Notes: generated by a model not told the origin, from the letters alone. A stretch of DNA of 8,949 bases from UMGS755 sp045595795 (GCA_045595795.1 JAZOBC010000062.1:1-8949); one strand, 5' to 3'. Shown: positions 1 through 7,796, counted from the first letter of the stretch. Numbers and translations are program-made.

Positions 1-1045
1 TATAGTTCTCTGCTCCCTCGGCATATAACTCGCTCCAGTCCCTGTTGGTTAAAGAGATCGACTCAATATAGAGTTCGGGTACGTCATTATTCAGCTTGCC
101 CTGTTCACTCAGCACGGCACTACCCCATGTACAAATTCGCATGGAGGTAATCTGATCCCAACCAAGCGGCAGTGCGCCGGTGTGGAAGCCCTTTGTGCCT
201 CTATCGAAGACAAACTCCTTTTCGCCCACCCAGTTACCGTCAATGTAGGTATACCAATAATCGTTTGTATAGTTATTGGGATTTTCTGACTGGAACCAAA
301 TCATCAGGGGCGTATAGAACTTTTTATCGTTCTTAGCACGAATCACAATGGTGTTATAGGGCGTAAAATCTTTAACCGGCGGGTCTAACATAACCGTCGA
401 AGAACCCACGTTGATATCGCTGAAAAGCACTGTCTCCTCAGCAGGTTTCTCCTCGGCCTCACCCTCCTGATCGCCAATCACATCTTCGGGAATTTCTTCC
501 CAGGAAACGGTGATTTTATCAAAATAAAGGCGTGCACCTTCTTTGGCCTTATATTCCTCATAGTTTGTCAAAATCTCAAAGCCGGTTACATGGGAAAGAC
601 CCAGCGGACTGCCGCTCATATCAAATTCTGAGCTGCTACCGTTATAAACTACGCTGAAGAGATTCCATCCCAAACTTCCAAAATCATCTGTCAGATAATA
701 ATAGTCCCGTTCAGGTGTTTCCGGATTTTCCGATTCAATCACAAAAGTAATCGGCGTTTGAATGCCAACAGGTGAATAAACCCAAACCTGTAAGGTGTTA
801 TAGGCTGACCAATCTGACATTGTCTCAAACGAGAACTTTTTCTTCATGTTCTCTCCGGAAAGTTCAGCACTGTAATCGCCGCTTTTTGTATAAACAGAAG
901 AAGCGGATAAGCCCGCATCAGCAATCACAGAGCGCTTGGTTAAATCAACCACAGTTTTATCGCTGGCAAAAACAGGAATACATAAGGATATACATAAAGC
1001 GACAATTAATATGAGTGATATACCTTTTTTCAAACTATTAAACAT
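1..1045 (-). CDS. Secreted protein with two tandem carbohydrate-binding-like domains (C-terminus outside window)
   Basis: The frame is open from the ATG at 1045 to the window edge, giving 348 residues with no stop. Residues 1-27 form a signal peptide: a Lys-containing start, a long hydrophobic core, then VFA before the likely cleavage site. Two repeated beta-sandwich-like units follow, about 35-182 and 204-333, joined by an acidic Glu/Pro linker (183-203). The units share YNT (82-84 and 230-232), SENP (105-108 and 253-256, the same 23-residue spacing), a PLG-W/L turn (147 and 293) and a final LYF/LYI strand (173 and 325). This pattern resembles family 11-type and related galactose-binding-like carbohydrate modules found in clostridial polysaccharide-degrading proteins; ligand binding is inferred. 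The ATG is preceded by AAAGGTGG at a 7-base spacing. The gene starts 24 bases after the stop of its upstream neighbour, so it is probably co-transcribed. A catalytic or anchoring domain could lie in the missing part. Confidence 0.85.
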   Translation of the reverse strand, partial: MFNSLKKGISLILIVALCISLCIPVFASDKTVVDLTKRSVIADAGLSASSVYTKSGDYSAELSGENMKKKFSFETMSDWSAYNTLQVWVYSPVGIQTPITFVIESENPETPERDYYYLTDDFGSLGWNLFSVVYNGSSSEFDMSGSPLGLSHVTGFEILTNYEEYKAKEGARLYFDKITVSWEEIPEDVIGDQEGEAEEKPAEETVLFSDINVGSSTVMLDPPVKDFTPYNTIVIRAKNDKKFYTPLMIWFQSENPNNYTNDYWYTYIDGNWVGEKEFVFDRGTKGFHTGALPLGWDQITSMRICTWGSAVLSEQGKLNNDVPELYIESISLTNRDWSELYAEGAENY

Positions 1046-1052
1046 GGTTCTC

Positions 1053-1060
1053 CCACCTTT
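1053..1060 (-). promoter_or_regulatory. Ribosome binding site of the tandem carbohydrate-binding-like protein gene
   Basis: On the minus strand this reads AAAGGTGG, 7 bases upstream of the ATG at 1045. It lies within the 24-base gap after the previous gene's stop codon, which supports both the start choice and translation from a shared mRNA. Confidence 0.7.
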
Positions 1061-1069
1061 CCTTACTCG

Positions 1070-3790
1070 TTACCGTCTGTAAACCAGCACGTTATAGACC
1101 TGACCGGAGTAACTGATTAAAACAATTCTGTCTCCTACCACAAGCTCATTTGCATTGACGCCGTGAGCAATGCTGACCTTGCGACCGCTATAGTCAAAAA
1201 CACTACCTGTGTTGTGCACGCCCCATTCAATTCTCTGACGTCTTTGTGCAACACTGGTCACGCTGTCTGTCTTATCAATCACATATTCAACAACATTGCC
1301 GCTCTTTTTGGTAATAATACCGGCTGTCATGGAGTCACCGGAGGGGTCCCACTTGGTCTCGATAGGCATAATCTGCATACCGAACCGTGCTGATGTGTCT
1401 CCGTTATCGTTATAGGTGTCATTGATGCCCTTTTGTGAATCCCATAGCAACTCAACGGCTGAAACATTGCCTGCTTCATTTTTCGCCCAGCGAATGACAT
1501 CACCAACCTCCAAAATGACTTTAGTATCTCTAATGTTGTCACCATGCAGATTCTGACCTAAAATAACATCCGGTCCGGTTGTTAAAAACGTTTGCTCGCC
1601 GCCAATAGTCATTACACTAATTCGATTGGTAATACCCAGCTTTTCGTCATATACCCGGCTGATTTCCGTTACTGCACCGGGACGGACAGCACCAAAATCG
1701 TTTTGAGCCACGGTGCTCTCTAAGATATAACGAACACTTAAGTCCGATAAATCCTTTGAATAATAAGTCTTGCCCGCCACAGGAATATATTCATTTAATC
1801 CATAACTGGGAGCCTTAACAACATATGCTTCCGGATCAACGCTGCCGCTAACCGGCGGTGCATAGAAAACCTTCGCATCGTTACCGAGGATGACCCAACG
1901 GTTAAACCCATTGATACCTGTTTTATAAACCATGCTTATATTGCTCTTCAGCAGATCCGGCCATTCATTAACGATATAGGATAAATAGTAAAGCGGATAT
2001 TTCGGTGCCGTATCAACCTGAGCATAGGATGAAATTTCATAAGGTAAAATCACCTTATTAATCTCACCATCTTTATTTAAACCAATTAATGACATGCCGG
2101 GAATAAATTCGTCAGCCGCATTTGTCAAATATGTGTCATACGCCTCAATGGCGGTCATAGTCTGCTCACCATTAACAGGTGTTTGTACCATAACCTTATC
2201 TGCCAACTGATATTCTGTCAGCTTCTTTGTGCTTTCAGGCAACACTCTGAGGTAAACCTCTTTTGCCAGTGTTCCCTGGGTCATTCCCTGAACCAGATAT
2301 GCCATCGTGCCGCCGGAGGAAGTGACATACGCAATTTCACCTAAAGCATCAAAATATAAATCATATTGATTGCCGGGTGTTAATGTATCAACAAAACGAA
2401 CACTCTGAGACAGTCGATATTCGCTGGAGCCGATCACGCAAACACCGGTAGCCGGTGTAACAGATTGAAGAACACCGCTCTTTTTGTTATTTGAAACAAT
2501 GAGATGAGCTGTGTTTTCTACCGTATTTTTATACACACTCACGATATTATATCGCTGAATCTCAGTCGGCTCCATGGGGTTGTTGGCAAGATCCACAATC
2601 GTGTAGGATTTAAAGGAAGATAAGTCAATATTCTTCGTTGCATCTTCCTTGTCATAAATCGTTTCTGAGTAGTTAGAATAAAAATCTGCAACCACGTTCA
2701 CGAAGTCATGAATCAAAACCACGTCACAGGTGCCATCACCATCATGGTCAATAAAGGTAACAAAACCGGCAGACGGAATCATACGTTCTGGCGCATAATC
2801 TGCCTTAAAGTTATAGGCAATGTAGGCCTGACGGCTAACCGGAAGTCTGGTAGATTTTCCATCTAAAATAACGTTATAGCTCACAGTTTGCGAATTGTAG
2901 CTTTGAATGTCCTGTGCACCAACGGTGATGATGCTGTTCTCATCTGCCTCAACGCATTTAACCGCTTCATAGCCTTCTTCAATGGTTTCTACATAATATG
3001 TAACCCTTTGACCCGCCATACCGATATAATTGGTGCATTGTGCGGGATAGACTTTTCCGTCAATACCAACGTAGCCGGCTTTTGCAGGAGAGCCAAAAAT
3101 GGTGGTTACGCTGTCAGAGGTGATAACACCTTCGCGTTCATCCAAACCAAAACAGCTGTTTAGCACAGTTGTTCCCTTTTGAATTTCCATGTTGATTGTT
3201 CCGCCGTCTGTAAAGGAAACCATTTCCACAACATCAGTCAGCAGAACATTTTTTAGGAATTTGAGTGTATTGCCACGATCTAATTTGTCACCCTCATAGA
3301 AAGTAACGTTTTTAAACAGTTTGATGTTACCTGCAACACTCATGGGGTTGCTGTTTTGACCACCCAGATTGCGGCGACCGGTCATTGCAACACCCACCTG
3401 TGCAGCAAATTCAGCGGTGAGCGGTTCATCCGGCATGAACAAAAGACCCGAAATACCGTCAACCAGTGAACCTTTCTCTGCCAAGGCAACATAGGGCGCA
3501 TAGGGGCTTTCATTTAAATCGGTAAACGATGTTGTCAGACCCAAAGTGCCTGCATATTTCTCAAGATTTAAAGACATGATTGCAAGACGAATAAACTCGC
3601 CTCTGGTCACAACCCACTGGTCGGAAGTGATAAATGCATCATCTTCTGCAATGACGCCTGTTGAAACGAAAAATGAAACTTCTTTTTGATATTCGGAAAC
3701 ATCAAACGAAAGACCCTCATAATCCGCTGCCATAACCGGCACAATCATTATGAACAAGCTTAGCAATAATGCTATGATTTTCTTTGCCAA
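1070..3790 (-). CDS. Secreted SLH-domain protein with beta-rich body and one calcium-type loop
   Basis: This encodes 906 residues from the TTG at 3790. A GTG three codons upstream (3799) is open but sits inside the ribosome binding site, so TTG is preferred. Residues 1-21 are a signal peptide ending VPVMA. SLH-like modules follow: about 25-80 (with an ITRAE-like VTRGEF at 61-66), 88-141 (FTDLNESPYAPYV; the motif is degraded to LTAEF) and a weaker third near 155-190. The remaining roughly 700 residues are beta-rich, with no catalytic signature I recognise. Residues 348-356 read DHDGDGTCD, an EF-hand- or thrombospondin-type loop with Asp at positions 1, 3, 5 and 9. The protein ends in VLVYRR without a sortase motif. 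SLH domains usually bind pyruvylated secondary cell wall polymers, so a wall-attached location is likely. Similar SLH plus beta-repeat proteins of unknown role are familiar from Clostridia. It is the middle gene of the probable operon. Confidence 0.88.
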   Translation of the reverse strand: MAKKIIALLLSLFIMIVPVMAADYEGLSFDVSEYQKEVSFFVSTGVIAEDDAFITSDQWVVTRGEFIRLAIMSLNLEKYAGTLGLTTSFTDLNESPYAPYVALAEKGSLVDGISGLLFMPDEPLTAEFAAQVGVAMTGRRNLGGQNSNPMSVAGNIKLFKNVTFYEGDKLDRGNTLKFLKNVLLTDVVEMVSFTDGGTINMEIQKGTTVLNSCFGLDEREGVITSDSVTTIFGSPAKAGYVGIDGKVYPAQCTNYIGMAGQRVTYYVETIEEGYEAVKCVEADENSIITVGAQDIQSYNSQTVSYNVILDGKSTRLPVSRQAYIAYNFKADYAPERMIPSAGFVTFIDHDGDGTCDVVLIHDFVNVVADFYSNYSETIYDKEDATKNIDLSSFKSYTIVDLANNPMEPTEIQRYNIVSVYKNTVENTAHLIVSNNKKSGVLQSVTPATGVCVIGSSEYRLSQSVRFVDTLTPGNQYDLYFDALGEIAYVTSSGGTMAYLVQGMTQGTLAKEVYLRVLPESTKKLTEYQLADKVMVQTPVNGEQTMTAIEAYDTYLTNAADEFIPGMSLIGLNKDGEINKVILPYEISSYAQVDTAPKYPLYYLSYIVNEWPDLLKSNISMVYKTGINGFNRWVILGNDAKVFYAPPVSGSVDPEAYVVKAPSYGLNEYIPVAGKTYYSKDLSDLSVRYILESTVAQNDFGAVRPGAVTEISRVYDEKLGITNRISVMTIGGEQTFLTTGPDVILGQNLHGDNIRDTKVILEVGDVIRWAKNEAGNVSAVELLWDSQKGINDTYNDNGDTSARFGMQIMPIETKWDPSGDSMTAGIITKKSGNVVEYVIDKTDSVTSVAQRRQRIEWGVHNTGSVFDYSGRKVSIAHGVNANELVVGDRIVLISYSGQVYNVLVYRR

Positions 3791-3796
3791 ATTAAG

Positions 3797-3805
3797 CACC
3801 TCTTT
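3797..3805 (-). promoter_or_regulatory. Ribosome binding site that decides a TTG start
   Basis: On the minus strand this reads AAAGAGGTG. Its last three bases are the alternative GTG codon (3797-3799), which would leave no spacer. The in-frame TTG at 3788-3790 is 6 bases downstream, the usual distance, and directly begins a Lys-Lys plus hydrophobic signal peptide. The TTG is therefore the likely start. Confidence 0.7.
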
Positions 3806-3830
3806 CTATCAGTTAACTACATGCTTTTTT

Positions 3831-6800
3831 CTATCGTGTCAATGTACGAACTAAAATGACTGCCGCCTGTGCACGGGTTAAGTGTCCTGCAGGCTTAAAG
3901 CTGCCGTCATCATATCCTGTAATAATGCCTGCACCACTCAGAGCCGATACTGCTTCTTTGGCATAAGCTGAAACGGAATCAAAATCGGTCACTGTGGTTT
4001 CAGTTTCGGAAAATTCCGTATTGAGCATTTTGGCAACACGATACAAAATCAATGCTGCATCTTCACGCTTAATGAGGTCGTTGGGTCTAAACTTGCCATC
4101 TGCGCCCGATACAATGCCATTGGCTGCTGAAGCGCTGATGTAGGAATAGTACCAATCATTTGTGTTTACATCGTCAAAGGTTTGTCCTGTGCCCTTTAAG
4201 TTGGCTGCCAAACAAATCATTTTCACAAGCTCAGCTCTTGAAACTGCTTGATCCGGTGCAAAGCTACCGTCGCCATAGCCATTTAAAATACCTTTTGAAA
4301 CCAGCTTCTGCACTGCATCAAATGCCCAGTGCGAAGAAGGCAGATCGCTGAAGGTTTTTGTCTGCTCGCTTGCAGTAGGCTCCTCACTCGTTGCTGCCAT
4401 ACCGGCACCAATGCTGGACAAGCCGGAGGAAGAGTTTCCTCTGTTGCCACGATCGCTATCAACGCCGTTGTTATTTCCACCCGGAGAATCACTCGGCTGG
4501 TAAGAGGAAATAGCCTCGGTTACCTCCGTCAGATTATTAAAATCTCCTCCGACAAAACTGAGTGCCATAGCATCTGAGATAGTCTCATCGCTGACCGCCT
4601 CTAAATAGGCTTTTACTTCCGTATAGTTTGCTGCGCTTTTGATGCCGTTAATAACTGCTTTTTCGGTCATGGCAGCCAAATATGCATCCAGTTCTCCCGG
4701 CGCAGGCAGCTGAGAAATCGTAGCTGCTCTGTTCGCATTTTTAGCAAGCAGTGTAACCGCCGTGTCGTTTAAGCCTTGCTCCTTCAGTGCCAACTCTGTT
4801 TTTGCAAGATATGTATTATCTTCCAAAAAGGCTGATAAGTAAATGGAGGACTCCAGCATATCCATGTTAAAGTCTTCGCCTTGCATAAAGCCTGCAACAG
4901 CATCTTTATTCTGAACCGCCTGATAAACTGGATAAAGCTCTGTCAGCGTTGCATCATCCAGTGCGGAGAAATTGCCAATGATTTTCTTAAAGGTTGCCAC
5001 GTCTGACTGCTTCAATGCATCGCCGCCAAATAAAGAGGCAAAATCAATCCCAATATTTAATGAATCCGTCGAACCATCTTTTAAAATATAAACCGCACGA
5101 TAGAAGCCGGCAGCTGTCAGATTGTGTTCCACGCAAGCATCACTGTTTACCACACAGGCAAGTGCCAAGTAATCAAAAATGCTGCCACCCTGGGTTGTAA
5201 TGGCACTTTGTAAATCGCTGATATTATATGTATTCTCAAAAGAACCGACAGGACTGGGTTTGAATACAAACAGCGATGCCGGTTGAACCGGTGTATCAGA
5301 AAGGGTAATGACCCCATTTTCTTCCTTAAAACAATCTTCGCCCGTCGCCTCAGTCACGTTTTGACCAATGGTGCCTAAAACAACACTGGGGCTCATCGGT
5401 GCAAAAGACTCATTGAGTACAAACACCTCAGCACCCGTATAGTCGCCCACCGTAGGAATCACGCAGGGAACCTGACCGGCACCTGCCACTACCTTGATGG
5501 CTCTGATGTCTGAAATCACACCATTTTGGTAAATCACCGCCATGGGATAAAGGGTAGCCTGCGCTGCTGTGTTTTCAATAAGCAGAGAAACACCTGTGGC
5601 TGTTTTAGTAGCGGTGAAAAGATTTTTCACCTCTAACGGTGCACTGAAATGCTCAATACTTGTACCGTTTGCATCAGAACAGATAACACCCAGCGTAATG
5701 TATTGTCCAATATGTTCCGTTTCTAACGTAAAGTCTTTTTCAGAAGATACCTGACTGCCTAAAACATCTGCACTGTCAGATAGGTACCAAGCATAGCTTA
5801 CACCTGTTTCCGTTTCACCGGAAAGAGAAAGGAAATCATAACCGGCAGAAAGCGTTTCGTCAGCCAGTGCTTTTCCTTCGGGCTTAACATTTAACACATA
5901 AGGTGCTGCAAGGTAGGCATTACCTAAATAAATGTCGTCAATTGCGAGTCCTGTTACTGAAAGACCCGTAACCTTTGTGCCGGCAAAGCTTCCTGTGCTG
6001 GAAATAACACCATCCACCGCCATAAAGTATGAATCCTCATCTGCGTCAACCACAGCCATAACCTCGTGCCAAAGACCATCATCCGTGAGGTTTGCTGCGG
6101 GACTTGTTGCATCAGTCGTAACAGAAACAGAACCGGTGCCCTTAACCTTGGCCAAAAGCACCGCTCTGCCCGATGCATTTACATTCCATGAACCATTGCC
6201 GAGATAATATAAATTACTGTTTTCCGATATAATATTGCCGCCTGCTGTTTCGTCCTCAAAATCCTCTTCCATCGCAGCTGAAAGAGTTGTGCCAAAGTTT
6301 TGAGATAGTGCAAAAGCGGAGTTTTCTAAAAACGATGCCGCAAGTGTTGTGCTGCCGGTTGCTGTTTGAGGTGCAATAGAAATTCTGCCATCCTCTACGC
6401 TAATGCCCTGGGTTGTGCTGGTCATGTCGGGCACGGCATCAAAAGGCGAAACAACCACATCAGCTGTTGCAACCGTCGTTTTATCCTGAGAAACTGTCAA
6501 ATATTCCGGAACACCACCTGTCATAGAGGGTGTGGTCATCGGTTTGCCGGAATAAATCATAATGTCATCCACGGGAAAGCCGATACTCAGAGTCTTTAAA
6601 TAAGCATCAGGATTTGTATGATCAGATCTCACTGCATAATTTGAGTAATACGGCGTACCATTTACCGAAACAGTATATTTGCCATAACGTGTACCGCCGG
6701 TTACAGACACGGTTTCCGAAAGATCTAAGTCAATCTGTACGTCAAACCAGGTATTGGCCGCCAGTCCACAACCGGGAATAGCACTGCTGGTGTAAACACC

Positions 6801-7508
6801 CTCAGCTGTATAGTAGTTGATCAAGCAGTTCCAGGTAGATCTTGCACCAAAGCTCACCAAAGCCTTGCTTTCTGAATCAGATAAAGTAATTGCAAAAGGT
6901 GCATCGCTCTGCACAGGGTTCTGTATTTTCATTTTGATTGTCAAGTGCTTTGCGCCCTGAGCCGCAGTGCCTAAGTCAATGTTAACAACCTGTGCACCCT
7001 TAGAACCACTTGCATAATGATTGCCCGAAATCAGAGAATCCTCTGCAATCACACCCACAGAGGTTGACTGTGCCAAAGATTCGCCTGCAGTTCCGTCTAA
7101 TTTCTTAAGTTTTGCCGTTTGCACACTGGCACCAACGGTGCCGTCTTCAAAGTCTTCATAATAACGCACGTCTGCCACACTGATGGTGCTTTGTGCGCTG
7201 GCTCCCTCGCCGGTTGCTTCATAAGTGAAGCTACCGCTTTGGGCATTGGTGCCATCAATAATCAAGCTGTGTCCGGCTGACAAAATTCCGTCCGGTAAAC
7301 CGGTTGCGGTAAAGTTTGCGCCCTCTACCGAGTTGCCTTCGGAATCGCTTAATTGGTAAGACAGCATTGTATTTATGCCGCTGGGCGGCACTAAGATTTT
7401 TGTTTCGTTGGGCGTTATGCTTCCGCCGGCTGACCCTGCAGACACAACGATACTGCCCATTAAAAGTGATGTTGCGAGTAATATAGCTGTCAGCTTTTTC
7501 ATGTTCAA
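3831..7508 (-). CDS. Large secreted surface protein: Ig-like and LamG-like domains with three C-terminal SLH domains
   Basis: This encodes 1225 residues. A signal peptide covers about 1-24. An Ig-like region (30-112) precedes a concanavalin/LamG-like domain (117-322) that begins YYEDFEDGTVG and ends VDDIMIYSG. A second Ig-like region (328-410) precedes a shorter LamG-like copy (415-530) that begins EEDFEDETAGG and ends IDDIYLGN. A third Ig-like region (538-628) follows, then a domain at 629-712 like the C-terminus of the upstream gene's product. After a beta region (720-822) come a helical, Asp/Leu/Ala-rich segment (825-1003), a Gly/Asn/Ser linker (1004-1050) and three SLH domains (from 1051, 1110 and 1172). 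The SLH TRAE-type motifs read SRAE, KRED and TRAQ. SLH domains tether proteins to the cell wall polymer; the LamG and Ig modules suggest glycan or ligand binding, which is inference. No active-site motif was seen. The TTG at 7508 is chosen because AGAAAGGT lies 7 bases upstream; an ATG at 7502 is the alternative. The next gene starts 40 bases downstream. Confidence 0.9.
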   Translation of the reverse strand: MNMKKLTAILLATSLLMGSIVVSAGSAGGSITPNETKILVPPSGINTMLSYQLSDSEGNSVEGANFTATGLPDGILSAGHSLIIDGTNAQSGSFTYEATGEGASAQSTISVADVRYYEDFEDGTVGASVQTAKLKKLDGTAGESLAQSTSVGVIAEDSLISGNHYASGSKGAQVVNIDLGTAAQGAKHLTIKMKIQNPVQSDAPFAITLSDSESKALVSFGARSTWNCLINYYTAEGVYTSSAIPGCGLAANTWFDVQIDLDLSETVSVTGGTRYGKYTVSVNGTPYYSNYAVRSDHTNPDAYLKTLSIGFPVDDIMIYSGKPMTTPSMTGGVPEYLTVSQDKTTVATADVVVSPFDAVPDMTSTTQGISVEDGRISIAPQTATGSTTLAASFLENSAFALSQNFGTTLSAAMEEDFEDETAGGNIISENSNLYYLGNGSWNVNASGRAVLLAKVKGTGSVSVTTDATSPAANLTDDGLWHEVMAVVDADEDSYFMAVDGVISSTGSFAGTKVTGLSVTGLAIDDIYLGNAYLAAPYVLNVKPEGKALADETLSAGYDFLSLSGETETGVSYAWYLSDSADVLGSQVSSEKDFTLETEHIGQYITLGVICSDANGTSIEHFSAPLEVKNLFTATKTATGVSLLIENTAAQATLYPMAVIYQNGVISDIRAIKVVAGAGQVPCVIPTVGDYTGAEVFVLNESFAPMSPSVVLGTIGQNVTEATGEDCFKEENGVITLSDTPVQPASLFVFKPSPVGSFENTYNISDLQSAITTQGGSIFDYLALACVVNSDACVEHNLTAAGFYRAVYILKDGSTDSLNIGIDFASLFGGDALKQSDVATFKKIIGNFSALDDATLTELYPVYQAVQNKDAVAGFMQGEDFNMDMLESSIYLSAFLEDNTYLAKTELALKEQGLNDTAVTLLAKNANRAATISQLPAPGELDAYLAAMTEKAVINGIKSAANYTEVKAYLEAVSDETISDAMALSFVGGDFNNLTEVTEAISSYQPSDSPGGNNNGVDSDRGNRGNSSSGLSSIGAGMAATSEEPTASEQTKTFSDLPSSHWAFDAVQKLVSKGILNGYGDGSFAPDQAVSRAELVKMICLAANLKGTGQTFDDVNTNDWYYSYISASAANGIVSGADGKFRPNDLIKREDAALILYRVAKMLNTEFSETETTVTDFDSVSAYAKEAVSALSGAGIITGYDDGSFKPAGHLTRAQAAVILVRTLTR

Positions 7509-7515
7509 TCACGTT

Positions 7516-7523
7516 ACCTTTCT
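7516..7523 (-). promoter_or_regulatory. Ribosome binding site of the large SLH protein gene
   Basis: On the minus strand this reads AGAAAGGT. It is 7 bases from the TTG at 7508 and 13 bases from the ATG at 7502, so spacing favours TTG. The two starts differ by only two residues (Met-Asn) ahead of the signal peptide. Confidence 0.55.
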
Positions 7524-7539
7524 GCTCACACAGCTTGAA

Positions 7540-7567
7540 AGAATATGCGCTTGACGTGAGCCATCAA
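7540..7567 (-). promoter_or_regulatory. Possible weak sigma-A-type promoter overlapping an inverted repeat
   Basis: On the minus strand TTGATG (7562-7567) and TATTCT (7540-7545) are separated by 16 bases. Each is one or two bases from consensus with acceptable spacing. The match could be chance. If real, the start of transcription would lie roughly 25 bases before the large SLH gene, and the surrounding perfect inverted repeat would act as an operator rather than an RNA hairpin. Confidence 0.2.
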
Positions 7568-7575
7568 GCGCATAT
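7543..7575 (-). other. Perfect 12-bp inverted repeat (stem-loop or operator) upstream of the large SLH gene
   Basis: ATATGCGCTTGA at 7543-7554 is exactly complementary to TCAAGCGCATAT at 7564-7575, with a 9-base loop. It ends 34 bases before the TTG start and about 20 bases before the ribosome binding site. No T-run follows on either strand, so it is not a typical intrinsic terminator. It could be a 5' leader hairpin that protects mRNA or tunes translation, or a regulator's binding site. The structure is certain; its role is not known. Confidence 0.6.
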
Positions 7576-7593
7576 GTTGTTGTGTTAACGAAT

Positions 7594-7614
7594 ACTACGG
7601 GCGATGCCCGTAGT
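7594..7614. repeat. Perfect 9-bp hairpin with 3-base loop
   Basis: ACTACGGGC at 7594-7602 pairs exactly with GCCCGTAGT at 7606-7614 around the loop GAT. It is GC-rich and tight, but is not followed by a T-run in either direction. It lies between the MITE-like element and the leader stem-loop. Confidence 0.6.
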
Positions 7615-7644
7615 TCCAAAAAACTTTTAGTTTTGCACATGAAA

Positions 7645-7790
7645 GCCTTCTCCTTGAGGAGAAGGTGGGCGACGAAGTCGCTCGGATGAGGTGTAGGATT
7701 TCTTAAAAATCCGTTAGATTATAAGAAGCCATTTGCTGATTACACCTCATCAGTCACCTATCGGCGACAGCTTCCCCTCAAGGGGAAGCC
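7645..7790. mobile_element. MITE-like palindromic intergenic element with long imperfect terminal inverted repeats
   Basis: This non-coding unit of about 146 bp has ends that are imperfect inverted copies over about 50 bases. The left arm carries the hairpin CCTTCTCC-TTGA-GGAGAAGG (7646-7665), then GCGAC-GAA-GTCGC (7669-7681), then GATGAGGTGTA (7685-7695). The right arm mirrors these as TACACCTCATC (7741-7751), an inner stem (about 7753-7768) and GCTTCCCC-TCAA-GGGGAAGC (7770-7789). The AT-rich core (7696-7740) encodes nothing and contains a small GGATTT/AAATCC hairpin. Its layout matches palindromic repeats that I recall as abundant between genes in gut Clostridia; this has not been searched. 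No target-site duplication is obvious. In the direction of neighbouring transcription the last arm could slow or end transcription. Confidence 0.65.
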
Positions 7791-7796
7791 TTAATA

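Noticed and set aside
772..1014. Plus-strand open frame inside the tandem carbohydrate-binding-like gene
   Set aside because: It is antisense to a gene with a signal peptide, a ribosome binding site and duplicated domains. Its translation is low in recognisable structure.
2723..2749. Dockerin domain (cellulosome component)
   Set aside because: Only one calcium-type loop is present, without the paired second loop and helix pattern of a dockerin. There is no cohesin in the window.
2888..3163. Plus-strand open frame of 91 codons
   Set aside because: It is fully antisense to the SLH protein body, with no ribosome binding site support and no recognised domain.
7255..7512. Minus-strand frame starting at a GTG just before the large SLH gene
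   Set aside because: It overlaps the signal peptide region in another frame. The other frame has a clear exported protein, and this one is rich in Arg/Asn with no domain.
7718..7723. TATAAT on the minus strand in the core of the MITE-like element
   Set aside because: It is a perfect -10 hexamer, but no acceptable -35 lies 16-18 bases upstream and the core is AT-rich, so chance is likely.
7641..7795. Target-site duplication flanking the MITE-like element
   Set aside because: I compared the bases just outside both arms and found no convincing direct repeat. The element boundaries remain approximate.
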